Assembly: GCF_050947875.1 (NCBI RefSeq)
Contig: NC_134569.1
Coordinates: 190,646,067 to 190,710,066, forward strand
Reading direction: 5' to 3'
Source of the DNA: Dermacentor variabilis
Taxonomy: Eukaryota > Arthropoda > Arachnida > Ixodida > Ixodidae
DNA length: 64,000 nt
Below, piece by piece: positions 38,820 to 49,780 of this stretch (positions are counted from its first letter, which is position 1; the number at the start of each line of letters is the position of its first letter). Under the pieces are notes generated by a model. That model saw only the letters and a list, made by a program, of their open reading frames with translations. It did no database searches and was not told the origin of the DNA. Made by a program: the position numbers and the translations under genes.

Positions 38820-40105
38820 AAAGTGGCTAGAAGCATGACGCTCTGTGGTTGCTGACATAACTCATTCGGTCGTAGACCTGAGTGGTATGTCTGGCAATTC
38901 ACGCGTAAATTAATCCCCACCAAAAAATACCGGCGTTGCCGTAACAGTAGCGGAGGTTGCGGCAAAAAATCGCCACCGGTGCCTCTTCTTTTTTTCTTTT
39001 TACCCCCAAAACATGTCCTTCTTTTAACCGTGAAGCTACGCTTTATGTCCGCGATAACGAGAACAAGGAATGATATTTTATATACCTTAAAAGTCTATAT
39101 ATTGCGGACAAATATCGGTGTATATAAGCATGGGGACTATGTGGGTGCCGTGAAGAAAACGTTTTGTTGAAATCTTTGTGTACTTCAGACGCTTAGAAAA
39201 AAAAAGTCGACTGCTAGCCGGTGTAGGAACATTGTAAGTTGATTAATGCCACCCTATGTATCAGTGAAATAGAAATTCTATACAAAATGACTATACAGTT
39301 TAGGCGGCCCATACCGCAATGGATTCACTGTTTTCTTTCGCGGCTGATGTCAGTTATGACTGGCTAAGACCAAAGTCAAACTCTGAAACGATAGCTCGGT
39401 GTACATTCGGTGATGAAATGTAGCCTTTATTTACCAATTTCGCCTAGTTTCAATGATCGTCAGCCTACCGATCACAATTTCAAACTGGAGGCGATTCAAC
39501 TTTGACCATTGGGTATCTGCTGGTTGTGGTATCGACGAGAATAGCGCAAGAGCCTCTTGGTATGTGCCAAAATTGTCAATTTTCTGCCTGTTGCAATATG
39601 GACACGTAGAGGACTTGAGGAACTAGGAACGTGTTCGAACTACAACATACGCGTTCAGTATGCGATATAGGAATGGTCCAATTCATGACCAGTCGTCGAT
39701 AAATAATGTGCCACGTTTACGCCAGGTATACGTACTCCTAACAAGCTGCTTGAGCCAACTTTAACGCGATAGCGTTAAGGGCCCGGTGTCCCCCCAAAAT
39801 CTGGTGTCGGAACCCCGCGTCGGACGTCGTTTTCGACAAAATGATTTTCAAACCAGCCATAACCAAGGTCCTCCATTTGGCGCAAGAAGGCGATTTAATT
39901 GAATGCCTCAATCTGAAATACGCCGAAAAATTGTAACGTATGACATACACACAAACCGACAGACATGATAGTGGCGGATTGTAATTTTACAATCCGAGAA
40001 AATATAACTATGTTACGCGAAAACTCAAAGAAACGCCTTTCCCAGCGCTTCACCATTGATGGACCGCCAACGGAGTCCGCCATTTGCAGGCGCCGGCTCG
40101 TGAGT

Positions 40106-40656
40106 AGACAGTTTTAGTTTAGCGTGCGCAACTATAGCGTACGCTATACGCTATAATATAGCGTACGCTAAGCAGCGCACGTTTTCTACAATTTTAGTTG
40201 GCCGGCGATATCTTCGGATCTCAGAGGCCATATGCCGTCGTTGCGGCTATTTCGCGCCTTTAGCGACAGGTGGCGCTGACATCTCGAACGTTTCTTTCGT
40301 TAGGCTTCGACTCGTTCGAAACGAGAAGCGAACTCGAAAACAGCACGAGGTTATCCATAATACTCTGTCGTCGAAGCGGCCTGAGACTAAGCGAAAGCCG
40401 TTTACACAGTCATTTGCTACGAACGAAGTGCATTTTACAAAAGCAACGCCAAATTCAATTCGAAGTGGGCAGCCGGGACCGCCGCCGTGTTTCCCGCAAG
40501 CTCCGCAAACCCCGCAAAAACGCTAACGCTAACTCGTTTGCGTTGCGTACGCCCGCTATACCCGCTAGTTCGTTTAGCGTTCAGCGCATGCGCAGTGACG
40601 ACCCGCTATTTTTTAGCGTACGCAATGGAATAGCGTACGCTTTACTAAAACTGTCT
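40106..40656. mobile_element. MITE-like block, unit 8 copy (551 bp)
   Basis: Matches the unit 7 copy at the sites I checked. Confidence 0.6.
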
Positions 40657-43600
40657 AATATCTCGGGGGCGACGGAGTGGTGCGCCCAGTTCCTTGCAAT
40701 GCCTCCAGATGGCGCTCGCCTACGCCGCGTCGGGCCGCACGCTGGAAGCCCCATTTCTTCCGGAAAGCCCCCCTTCGTGGCTAGCGTTCGCAGCCGGCGT
40801 TTCCCGGTAAACATTACAGGTACAAATGCTCCAGTTGCCGGGAAGTGTGAGAAGCAGTCAGGGATCTTTGAATGCTGTCACGTGCCACTCTTAAACGCGA
40901 AGCATAAGCGTGCTCCATTTTTTAACAGATCTATTTGATATATTGCTGAATAAAATGCAGAGGCAGAATAAACAACACAGGTCAAAAGCGGAGAAGGAGG
41001 AAAGCGAGCTGCCTGATCAGATGATGCATGAACGCAGGATGACGTCATGCTTTAGTGGAGGAGGGCTAAAAGTGCACGAGAGCCAGTTATCGGGGGCCGA
41101 TCCACCACATACATCTTCAGGTCGAGCACGGGCGCATGATGGATAGCATTGCCGCAAAACGCAGCCAGCATTGTTTCGGTACTGCTATTTCAATAAGTAT
41201 TTCAACAGTGGTTCTATGAATAAACACAATATACTTTCACGTGTTTCAATGTAGAAGTGTTCTTGGCCCTTATATCGCGTCTACTTGTATCCGCTGATGT
41301 ACGCATGAATTTTCGAGGGCATGGGCATATGAGCAAAGGTAGGCTGCACAAGACAGCTAGGATTATGTTAAATGCTTTCTTCCAACCTTGTTGAGTGTTT
41401 GCCTATTGCACTTTTTTCTTGCGCTGATGAAATAATGTTGCGCAAGACTAGTGCATAAACACGGCTTCAGCAAAGCCGCATAATAGAGACGTAGCGGTTA
41501 AGAGATATAAATAAATAAGCATTAGTAGTGCTCGTCGTCTTATATTCGGTATGCGGATAGTGTGTCACGAAGTAATTTGAAGAAAGTTTCGTAATTACTA
41601 GCAAGTTACACGTGCTTTTGCCTGTGCGTTGCTTTTATGTGATCGATTGTGCCCAGAAATGGTCAACTACGCAGTAATTTGAGGAGCAATTCTTACCGCC
41701 TTGTAGATCAACAGTCCAAAGATGTATTAAGAGTATGTACATCACCGGGATATTAAAAAATGCACACATCGATCCACTTTAATAAGATTGGGAAGCTTTC
41801 CAAGCATATTAGTGCCTATGCAAATAACGTAACGACAAAAGTTGCAATGTTCCAATACAGATTTTCATCAAGCAAACAAAAGAAAAGAAAAAAAAGAAAA
41901 GGTCGCAGGTGGCGTCCATTTATTTCTTCTACATTTGCGCTTATATTCGTTTTGGCGTGCTTCGATTTGTACTCCTGTGGTTGACGAGCATGTATTCACA
42001 GTTGTGAAAGGCCGTCGGTACGCCTGCGAAAGTGTTCTTTCAGAACTACCGGGCCAGAAGCGTTTAGAAATCGTTGTATATTAATTACCCATTGCGTTTC
42101 ATTTTCCTGTGCTGCCCTCTGCCGCAAACAGCTGGAAACATTTTCGAAGGGCGTCGGGGCTTTCGCCGGTTGATTTGTGTACCTGCGCCCACGGTGAGTG
42201 CGCTTCATGTGTGCGTTTCGCGGATCGATAATCATTAATAATGTTTTCTACGGGCAGAATGTCGTTCGTGGAAGCCACGAAGCAGTCAATGACTACTGGG
42301 TGAGGGGGCCTGTGTGCGCTGTTGTGCAAACGGTGCGACCGATAAAGGCACGTGAAGTTCCGTTTGCCGACAAGGCTGCCTTGGAGTTTGAGGTCGCTGA
42401 TTTTAGACTTGAATCTCGCATTTGGTATTTTTGTTAAACATTATTATCACATTTCGCATATTCAAAAGGTATTCGAGCGCAGCCTTCTACGCCGGATTTA
42501 TCGAAGCGGTAAACTTGTTTGCGTAGACATCTACAGGCGCAGATCGTTGAGCGTCAGATATTCTGTAAAAGGTGCATCGCTGATATGAAATAATCTCTGA
42601 ACGTAGCAAAACATACATATCTGCGCATATGTGCCGAGTTGTACCACCCGGAGACGCGACAATATGAGCTGCCGAGCCACTTCAACAATGGCAACTGTGA
42701 TCCAGATAACATATTACGGGCTGTTAATTTATTTCTGATTCTCGCTTTCTTGAACTCCATCATACTCAGGAGTTTGCGCGTACCAGGAAACGTTTTTGAG
42801 AAAACTGTACTCGCATAATTTAAGTGCTCATTTACAGACCGTGTCGTTCTCTCGCGTAAAGTTGGATGCCATCGGTGAGACAGACTGTACAACTGAGAGA
42901 GGCAGTTGTTTCTTCTTGTGTATACGAAATGCACCGGCTCTTGTTTCTCGCTTGACACAGAGGCAAACAATGCATCTCTGGAATTGTCAAATGTGTCGGC
43001 TTAGCTGCAAATATTGCCCCAACGATCTACGTAGCGAATGTGAACGGACACATACGGCAACGGTGGCGTACAGATTTTGGCACAACGCTGCGTCACCACT
43101 TGCCGCTTATAGTGTATACGCGCCTTGCGAAGTGGAGTGTAGTCGACTTCTAATCGCGAACGACAGCACTGAGCTATGAAAGCTCTTTCATTCTTTCTAA
43201 CTGCTTCACTTTCAGCTCAAGTCAACCAAAAGTGTGTGCACGAGCACGACGGCATTAGGCTTAACATTCGCTGAACAGCATCAGCATTGACTCAAACTTC
43301 ATGTGCACGGATGGCGCGGGAGGGTTGAATCTTGTGCATTTCAACTTTTAGGCATGTTTTTCCACACTTTGACGGCGATTAATAAGATACACAAGCGAAG
43401 GCGCTGTCGCCATTTCGCGTCGTCAGTTTGATAGCCGATCGCTTAGGCTTCGTTGGCCGGCGCACTGATTTTCTCGGTGCTGTTGACAAGAAAGCCCGTC
43501 GCAGTGCGGCAACTCGCGCTCGTCGGCTGCGTCGTGTTCGGCCTGATATGATATTGTGCTTTCAGTGACGCATTGTACTAAACAGTTGGTCACTCGTTGA

Positions 43601-44189
43601 CGTGAGCGTCTTGTCGGTTTCGTATCGACCCAGTCTTACCGCGCCTTGAATGAGTACGTGAAGCCACGCGCGCGCTGCCACCACCAGCATGTGAGGGCCG
43701 ACCTTGCAACAAGACTTCGTCCTCAACGTGATATTTTAAAGCGTTGCCCAAGTATAACACAAGGGCTTTTGGTTAATGAATTGACCAGCCATCAACGAAG
43801 GGCGCAGTCCATACGACAACCTAGTCGCTTTTTGTTTAAAAGTTGACTTGCAGTCTTAAGCTACACATGTTTTCGGCACCGCGCTGACGCTGACGAGCTA
43901 CCAGTGGAGTTTCAAGGCAATACATAACACGAGCGTTTCTAGCCGCGTGCGTCCGAGCGCTTACTTTTTTTCTTTTCTTTGACAGGGGACTTTCCCGGCA
44001 CGCGGGGTTGCGCACGACCCTTCCAAGATGTTTCGCGACTAACCCGCTAGGCCTGGGCGCATGCCGTCGCACCATGAAAAGTCCAGATTTGCCTCAGGCG
44101 AGAAGGGAACAAAAGGATTCCGGAGTAGGTAAGTGGGAGAAAGCGTTCCCGCACACAAAACACGATGTTAACATGCGAAATGTCACCGA

Positions 44190-44377
44190 AGTCGTGGCGC
44201 AGTGGTTAGGGCGCCGGCCTCGGCTTCGGGAGGTGGCGGGTTCGAATCCCACCGCCGGCGGAGACCCACCGCATAAAGGGTACAAGTGTCTCCCCTGCCC
44301 GGAGCATGGCTCCAATTCGTGGGATGTGCACTTGGGGGGCGCTGCTAACTCCGCTGCGTCATTCTTCAAACCAGCTT
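44190..44377 (+). mobile_element. tRNA-derived SINE, unit 8 copy
   Basis: Box A starts at 44195. The position is shifted by the 2-bp deletion just upstream; the SINE itself is unchanged. Confidence 0.7.
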
Positions 44378-45715
44378 AAAGTGGCTAGAAGCATGACGCT
44401 CTGTGGTTGCTGACATAACTCATTCGGTCGTAGACCTGAGTGGTATGTCTGGCCATTCACGCGTAAATTAATCCCCACCAAAAAATACCGGCGTTGCCGT
44501 AACAGTAGCGGAGGTTGCGGCAAAAAATCGCCACCGGTGCCTCTTCTTTTTTTCTTTTTACCCCCAAAACATGTCCTTCTTTTAACCGTGAAGCTACGCT
44601 TTATGTCCGCGATAACGAGAACAAGGAATGATATTTTATATACCTTAAAAGTCTATATATTGCGGACAAATATCGGTGTATATAAGCATGGGGACTATGT
44701 GGGTGCCGTGAAGAAAACGTTTTGTTGAAATCTTTGTGTACTTCAGACGCTTAGAAAAAAAAGGTCGACTGCTAGCCGGTGTAGGAACATTGTAAGTTGA
44801 TTAATGCCACCCTATGTATCAGTGAAATAGAAATTCTATACAAAATGACTATACAGTTTAGGCGGCCCATACCGCAATGGATTCACTGTTTTCTTTCGCG
44901 GCTGATGTCAGTTATGACTGGCTAAGACCAAAGTCAAACTCTGAAACGATAGCTCGGTGTACATTCGGTGATGAAATGTAGCCTTTATTTACCAATTTCG
45001 CCTAGTTTCAATGATCGTCAGCCTACCGATCACAATTTCAAACTGGAGGCGATTCAACTTTGACCATTGGGTATCTGCTGGTTGTGGTATCGACGAGAAT
45101 AGCGCAAGAGCCTCTTGGTATGTGCCAAAATTGTCAATTTTCTGCCTGTTGCAATATGGACACGTAGAGGACTTGAGGAACTAGGAACGTGTTCGAACTA
45201 CAACATACGCGTTCAGTATGCGATATAGGAATGGTCCAATTCATGACCAGTCGTCGATAAATAATGTGCCACGTTTACGCCAGGTATACGTACTCCTAAC
45301 AAGCTGCTTGAGCCAACTTTAACGCGATAGCGTTAAGGGCCCGGTGTCCCCCCAAAATCTGGTGTCGGAACCCCGCGTCGGACGTCGTTTTCGACAAAAT
45401 GATTTTCAAACCAGCCATAACCAAGGTCCTCCATTTGGCGCAAGAAGGCGATTTAATTGAATGCCTCAATCTGAAATACGCCGAAAAATTGTAACGTATG
45501 ACATACACACAAACCGACAGACATGATAGTGGCGGATTGTAATTTTACAATCCGAGAAAATATAACTATGTTACGCGAAAACTCAAAGAAACGCCTTTCC
45601 CAGCGCTTCACCATTGATGGACCGCCAACGGAGTCCGCCATTTGCAGGCGCCGGCTCGTGAGTAGACAGTTTTAGTTTAGCGTGCGCAACTATAGCGTAC
45701 GCTATACGCTATAAT

Positions 45716-45738
45716 AGAGAGTTTTAGTATAGCGTAAA
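45716..45738 (+). repeat. Left terminal inverted repeat of inserted element (23 bp)
   Basis: AGAGAGTTTTAGTATAGCGT plus AAA; exact reverse complement of 49781-49803. Similarity stops at position 24. Confidence 0.9.
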
Positions 45739-45752
45739 GCAGCAAACGCAAA

Positions 45753-45777
45753 GAGTTAGCGTTAGCGTTAGCGTTGC
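45753..45777. repeat. Subterminal GCGTTA repeats, left side
   Basis: GAGTTAGCGTTAGCGTT at 45753-45769 is found, inverted, in the resident MITE-like block (50168-50184 in unit 9). Subterminal arrays like this often bind transposase in DNA transposons; that role is inferred here. Confidence 0.6.
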
Positions 45778-46100
45778 GTGCACCACACTGCGCATGCGCT
45801 ATACGTAAACGCTGCTGGAGCTGTTACGTACGTACGCTATTTTCGAGATTTAGCGGTGAACGCTAACGCACGCAAGGGGAGCCTTACGTACGGCAAGATG
45901 GCGGCGCCAGTCGAAGTGAGAGCAGCCCGCTTCGGATCTATCGAGTCGTCTGCCGGCACTGCTAGGCTCATTCGTTCCCCACTAATGCTCGTGATTGCTT
46001 TAGATTTGTGTGATGATGCTTCGACAGTGGCGCACAGGTGACAAATGGGCGTTGTTTACGATAGACGTTCTCGATTAGCGGCGCAGTAGGCTTAACGAGA

Positions 46101-46109
46101 GGGTTTGCT
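46101..46109 (+). repeat. Target-site duplication of the LINE, left copy
   Basis: GGGTTTGCT directly upstream of the LINE; the same 9 bp follow the LINE tail at 48998-49006. The bases beyond differ (CATAG against AAATG), so the duplication is 9 bp. Confidence 0.75.
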
Positions 46110-46123
46110 CATAGAGTTAGTAG

Positions 46124-48934
46124 ACTAAAGAAATTAAGACCGAAGAAAACATAGAGAGCATAGACAGTAGGCTCGCGCATCTGATCGAGGCCAAACAATC
46201 CATTCTGCAAAGATGGAAAACGCAAAGACTGAACCGAAAGCTCAGGAAAAAGATAGCGTTGCTAAACAGACAGATCGAGGAGCATTCGAGAACGCTCGTG
46301 AAACAGCAGTGGGACGAAGTTTGCCACTTGGCAGACGGCAGAATCAAACATGGAGGCAGTTGGAACATCCTCAAACATCTGTTGAACGAGAGCGACACTA
46401 AGTCAAACAAGAGAACAGCAATTACAAAACTGGTACATCAAGTCAGCCAGTGCACGACTCAGGAGGTAGTCATGAGACAGCTCGCGGACAAATATCTCCC
46501 GCTCGAACAACCGGGCGATAGCGAGGAACGCGTGGAGTACATGGGAGGACCGTGCGAGGATATGGACCGCGATTTCACCGAGGGTGAGGTACGGGCCGCC
46601 CTCCATGGTCTCTCTAGTAGATCGGCAGCCGGACCCGACGGTATTACCAATAAACTCTTAATGAATCTAGACGATGAGTCGATCACTTTCCTGACGGATC
46701 ATTTCACCGAGTTGTGGAGAAAGGGAGACTATCCGGAGGAATGGAAGATAGCTAACACCATCCTCATACCAAAACCGGGCAAACCACTCCATCTGGATAA
46801 CCTACGTCCAATATCGCTTACATCGTGCATAGGTAAAGCTATGGAACACGTTATTCTTAATAGACTCACTAGATACGTCGAGCAAAATGACATACTCCCG
46901 TATAACATGATCGGTTTCCGGCCCGGACTATCGACTCAGGACGCCATGCTCCTGATCAAACACCAGCTCATACACGTTAGCCCGGTGCACGCGAGAGCGA
47001 TTCTGGGACTAGACGTCGAAAAAGCTTTTGATCGCATAGAGCACAAGGCCATCCTCGAGGTCCTGTCCGAGCTGGGGTTGGGCGAGAGGCTATATAGTGT
47101 AGTCAAGGCGTTTCTGGGCGGTAGGCAAGCGAAACTCACGCTAGGTGAACTAAAATCGAAGGTGATGAACCTGGGAAACAGGGGCACCCCGCAAGGGGCC
47201 GTACTTTCGCCCATGCTATTTAATCTAGCAATGACCAGAGTCGCGAGGAAACTGGAGAGTATACAAGGTATACACTTTGTAATATACGCCGATGATATAA
47301 CCATATGGAGCGCCAACGGTAACGTAGGGCAAACGGAGACCAGACTGCAGGAGAGCATACACGCCGTGGAAAGCACGCTAGGCGAGATGGGACTCAACTG
47401 TTCGGCGGCAAAGTCGGAGCTTTTGGTCCTAAAACATCGACGCAGGGGTCGCAGACCCAGGGGCTACGTCCCCGGGGACGAACCCAAGATTATGTTACGC
47501 TGTCACGACGGATCCGCGATCAGGCAGGTGGAAAATATTAAAGTTTTAGGCTTCCACATAGCAGCGGGAGGTACCAACATGAATGCCATTCAACAGATTT
47601 CAAACAAGACGGACCAAGTCATCAGATTACTAAGGAGAATAAGCAACAGACACAGAGGCCTGGGTGAGGACAGCGCTCTAAGGCTAGTGCAAGCCTTCGC
47701 TCTATGTCACTTCACCTACGTGGCAGGTCTATTTAAATGGTCGCAGGCCGAGCTGAACAAGCTAAACACTCTGATCAGAAAGTTAGTGAAGGCTACCCTA
47801 GGTATACCCATCAGCACCTCGAACGTGAAGCTCATGAACCTAGGCGTGCACAATACGATAGAAGAGATGGCGGAAGCGCAACAGATGGCGCAGCAGGAAA
47901 GACTGACGAAAACGCGAGCGGGCAGGCTTATACTCAAAGCGATAGGGACAGACGCAAATAGATCGATGAACCCGAAGGAATCCGAGGTAGAATTGAGCGG
48001 GCAACTTAGAGACGCGATCAGAACCACCCCCCTCCCGAGAAATATGCACCCGGAACACAACGTTAGCAGGAGAAAAGCGAGAGCGAAAGCTTTGTTGAAA
48101 GAAATTGAACAGCTAGGACAACAGGCGGCCCTTGTAGACGCTGCCTGGGTCCAAGGCAAAGAGGCCTACACCGCCGTGGTGGTCGACAGCCGGGGCGAGG
48201 TACGGGACGCCGTCACCATCTTCACTAAGGATTCCACGGTGGCGGAGCAAGCCGCGATTGCTCTAGCCATCAGGAACCGTAAATGGTCTTTCATCTATAG
48301 CGATTCCAAAGCAGCAATTAAGAGCTTTGACAAAGGCTATGTAGCTGGGACTGCGGCTAAAATTATCGACAAGGTCGAAACTATCAAAACAGAAATCCGA
48401 TGGTTTCCTGCACATATGGGACAAGTGGACGAGACTCGGCCCAACCTCAACGAGGTGACGAACGACCTGGCACGAGGACTTGCTTGCCGTGCCGGTCAGA
48501 ACCGAACCGACGCCCACTACCATTCCGGGGAACATAAAGATCAGTTACTAACTTACAACGACATCACTAAATATTACTACTTGGGGCGTAGGCAATTCCC
48601 TCTGCCACACGTAAAATTGAACAGGGCTCAGGCAGTGACGCTACGTTTACTGCAAACCGGGACGTACCCCACTCCGTATTTCATAAATAAAATTCACCCC
48701 GAAAGAGAAATTAGGCAAGAATGTAACGTATGCGCTGGCATCATTGACATCAGACACATGCTGGCGGGCTGTCCCGCGACTCTCGCCGACCCGGAAGAAA
48801 AATGGCTTTACTGGCACAAGTTGATAACAAGCTCTTCATATCAAGATCAGCTACGGGCTGTCCAGAGGGTCCATGATGACGCCATAAGGCTCGGCCTGGC
48901 GGTGCCGACGTGGACGCGGCCCGCCTCGGTCTGA
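46124..48934 (+). CDS. LINE ORF2 fragment: reverse transcriptase and RNase H
   Basis: The frame opens after a TAG at 46121-46123 and runs without a break to TGA at 48932-48934 (936 codons). The start is a truncation point, not a true initiation codon. Residues are counted here from the Leu codon at 46259. Reverse transcriptase: RSAAGPDG (121-128), LIPKPGKP (169-176), GFRPGLSTQDAM (219-230), LDVEKAFD with D252 and D258, GTPQGAVLSP (309-318), and YADD with D345 and D346. RNase H: the four expected acidic residues D627 (VDAAW), E663 (AEQAA), D682 (SDSKAA) and D736 (TNDLA). A C-X2-C-X7-H-X4-C motif spans C822 to C838. In the full element this protein nicks the target and copies the RNA there; the endonuclease that should come first is absent. 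The intact catalytic residues and lack of stops suggest recent insertion. There is no sign that this copy is expressed. Confidence 0.85.
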   Translation, partial: TKEIKTEENIESIDSRLAHLIEAKQSILQRWKTQRLNRKLRKKIALLNRQIEEHSRTLVKQQWDEVCHLADGRIKHGGSWNILKHLLNESDTKSNKRTAITKLVHQVSQCTTQEVVMRQLADKYLPLEQPGDSEERVEYMGGPCEDMDRDFTEGEVRAALHGLSSRSAAGPDGITNKLLMNLDDESITFLTDHFTELWRKGDYPEEWKIANTILIPKPGKPLHLDNLRPISLTSCIGKAMEHVILNRLTRYVEQNDILPYNMIGFRPGLSTQDAMLLIKHQLIHVSPVHARAILGLDVEKAFDRIEHKAILEVLSELGLGERLYSVVKAFLGGRQAKLTLGELKSKVMNLGNRGTPQGAVLSPMLFNLAMTRVARKLESIQGIHFVIYADDITIWSANGNVGQTETRLQESIHAVESTLGEMGLNCSAAKSELLVLKHRRRGRRPRGYVPGDEPKIMLRCHDGSAIRQVENIKVLGFHIAAGGTNMNAIQQISNKTDQVIRLLRRISNRHRGLGEDSALRLVQAFALCHFTYVAGLFKWSQAELNKLNTLIRKLVKATLGIPISTSNVKLMNLGVHNTIEEMAEAQQMAQQERLTKTRAGRLILKAIGTDANRSMNPKESEVELSGQLRDAIRTTPLPRNMHPEHNVSRRKARAKALLKEIEQLGQQAALVDAAWVQGKEAYTAVVVDSRGEVRDAVTIFTKDSTVAEQAAIALAIRNRKWSFIYSDSKAAIKSFDKGYVAGTAAKIIDKVETIKTEIRWFPAHMGQVDETRPNLNEVTNDLARGLACRAGQNRTDAHYHSGEHKDQLLTYNDITKYYYLGRRQFPLPHVKLNRAQAVTLRLLQTGTYPTPYFINKIHPEREIRQECNVCAGIIDIRHMLAGCPATLADPEEKWLYWHKLITSSSYQDQLRAVQRVHDDAIRLGLAVPTWTRPASV

Positions 48935-48956
48935 AAATACCGGGCTTCAGGACACT

Positions 48957-48989
48957 AATAAAGTTTTGTGAATGAATGAATGAATGAAC
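48957..48989 (+). other. LINE polyadenylation-like signal and TGAA tail
   Basis: AATAAA at 48957-48962 is followed by about five tandem TGAA/GAAT units instead of a poly(A) tail. Such short simple-repeat tails are known for I-group elements. Confidence 0.75.
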
Positions 48990-48997
48990 AACTCTAT

Positions 48998-49006
48998 GGG
49001 TTTGCT
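48998..49006 (+). repeat. Target-site duplication of the LINE, right copy
   Basis: GGGTTTGCT, matching 46101-46109. About 8 bases (CAACTCTA or similar) separate it from the last TGAA repeat; they probably belong to the LINE 3' end or arose at integration. Confidence 0.7.
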
Positions 49007-49146
49007 AAATGTGTTTGCTGTATCCGCCTCGAGATGGCGCCCAAGTGTGTTTCGCTCGTTCGCTTGGCGTAAAGCCGCATGTCAAGCCGATGCATGTCAC
49101 GTTTTCCGTGGCAAAACACAGTAGTGCGGTCGGTGCTGTGATCACA

Positions 49147-49317
49147 ATGCGTGTGCGTTTTATCCACGACGACGATATGAACCTCCTGACGGAGGTTTTC
49201 GCCTTGAACCCATTCGGGCGGACGTCAAGATGGGCGCCCGTTGCAAAAAAGTGGAAAGAAGTGGGAAATCCGCTTTCTGGAAGCGAAATTGCCGGCGAAA
49301 CGTCCCCTCCGGAATAG
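49147..49317 (+). pseudogene. Remnant of a Myb/SANT-like DNA-binding protein, N-terminal part
   Basis: From the ATG at 49147 the frame reads MRVRFIHDDDMNLLTEVFAL followed by NPFGRTSRWAPVAKKW and ends at 49317 (56 residues). The pattern of acidic residues, LL-EV, NPF and a later RW resembles the first helices of a Myb/SANT-like domain often found next to the transposase in PIF/Harbinger elements and in related arthropod proteins. Only the start of such a domain is present; after about residue 45 the likeness fades. The best explanation is loss of the middle of the parent transposon. This is recognition from memory, not an alignment, and the fragment is too short to be a working protein. Confidence 0.45.
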
Positions 49318-49343
49318 CTTCGATGTTGAGTGGATCTTGAGGA

Positions 49344-49454
49344 CACGTAGAACCTGCGCGGTCGCTCTCGTTCCCGAAGCATGAGGGCGTCTATGTCATC
49401 CCAACTTAAAAAGGACACGTAATATGGGTCCCACAGAACACTCGATCGCGGCAT
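49344..49454 (-). pseudogene. Possible N-terminal remnant of a PIF/Harbinger-type transposase
   Basis: On the - strand an ATG at 49454 opens MPRSSVLWDPYYVSFLSW, then DDIDALMLRERERPRRFYV, after which the likeness ends. A basic RPRR(F/Y)(Y/W)V stretch after an acidic or hydrophobic leader is typical of the start of many PIF/Harbinger transposases. No catalytic DDE region remains. It faces the Myb/SANT-like remnant, and the join probably lies between 49282 and 49344. An uncharacterised open frame continues to 49005 across the join. Tentative. Confidence 0.35.
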
Positions 49455-49740
49455 GCCAAGAATAATCGGTGTGTTTCGCGACTCTCGACAAAACAACACT
49501 CCAACGAAACACCTACATGCGTAATTAACGCAGCGACTGTAGATTTCGATAAGCTTGACTTAGGGACACACTTGCGGATTCGGCATTGGATAAGCTCGAC
49601 ATTTCGTGTGGATTTGGCTTTCCAGTACTTTGTGTTTTTACATCTAGATGGCGCTGTATTTGCTTGCGTTAACGTTAGCGCTTTTCTTCGTTCCGCTATT
49701 CTAAAACACTACTTTGTGCCGCACAGTGCAGCCTTTCTTT
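49455..49740. other. Right arm of inserted element, no gene recognised
   Basis: Between the possible transposase start and the subterminal repeats. It would be the 5' leader or promoter of the - strand gene in a full-length element. The only feature noted is GCGTTAACGTTAGCGC near 49667. Confidence 0.4.
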
Positions 49741-49777
49741 GCGTTAGCGTTGCGTCGCACGCTAACGCTAACGCAAG
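49741..49777. repeat. Subterminal GCGTTA hairpin, right side
   Basis: GCGTTAGCGTTGCG is followed, after a few bases, by ACGCTAACGCTAACGC, giving an imperfect hairpin next to the right inverted repeat. It mirrors the GCGTTA repeats on the left side. Confidence 0.6.
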
Positions 49778-49780
49778 CGT

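Larger units (their letters stand above)
33357..38916. repeat. Macrosatellite unit 7 (5560 bp)
   Basis: Tandem copy close to unit 8: they share TTTCGGTACTG near 35616, CAGCCGGCG near 35234, CTTCACTTTCAG near 37647 and TTTGACAGG near 38420. It has CACCAGCACG near 37680 where others have CACGAGCACG, and TTGAAGTGAG near 38039 where others have TTGACGTGAG. Confidence 0.97.
38917..44474. repeat. Macrosatellite unit 8 (5558 bp)
   Basis: Tandem copy. A 2-bp deletion (GCGCATGCCGTCG instead of GCGCATGCGCCGTCG, near 44062) explains its length. CGCAATGGATTC near 39320, instead of CGCAATCGATTC, is shared only with unit 9. TTTTCTACGGG near 42248 was seen only here. Confidence 0.97.
45716..46100. other. 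Left arm of inserted element up to the LINE
   Basis: Holds the left inverted repeat, GCGTTA repeats, the sequence CACTGCGCATGCGC (45786-45799, inverted in the resident block), and CAAGATGGCGGC near 45894, which matches the vertebrate YY1 / fly Pho-type motif. An ATG inside that motif opens 47 codons (MAAPVEVRAARFGSIESSAG...) ending at 46041. I do not recognise the peptide; it might be a leading exon or chance. Confidence 0.5.
46110..48997 (+). mobile_element. 5'-truncated non-LTR retrotransposon (LINE, RNase H-bearing, I-like)
   Basis: A copy of about 2.9 kb, in the same direction as the array numbering, inserted in the left arm of the inverted-repeat element. It keeps the 3' part of ORF2 (reverse transcriptase, RNase H, C-terminal CCHC motif), a short 3' UTR with AATAAA at 48957-48962, and a tail of TGAA/GAAT repeats (48969-48988). 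ORF1 and the apurinic-like endonuclease expected for this class are missing. The 5' end falls right after the target duplication, the usual result of incomplete target-primed reverse transcription. RNase H in ORF2 points to the I group in the broad sense; the exact clade is not settled. It cannot move by itself. Confidence 0.85.

Noticed and set aside
45753..45777. Telomere-like repeats
   Set aside because: The TTAGCG units number only about four, differ from arthropod TTAGG, and belong to the transposon end.
46936..48159. Long - strand frames inside the LINE (147-153 codons)
   Set aside because: They are shadows of the reverse transcriptase frame and have no family likeness.
46110..48997. 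LTR retrotransposon
   Set aside because: There are no long terminal repeats, protease or integrase; the frame order, TGAA tail and variable 5' truncation are those of a non-LTR element.
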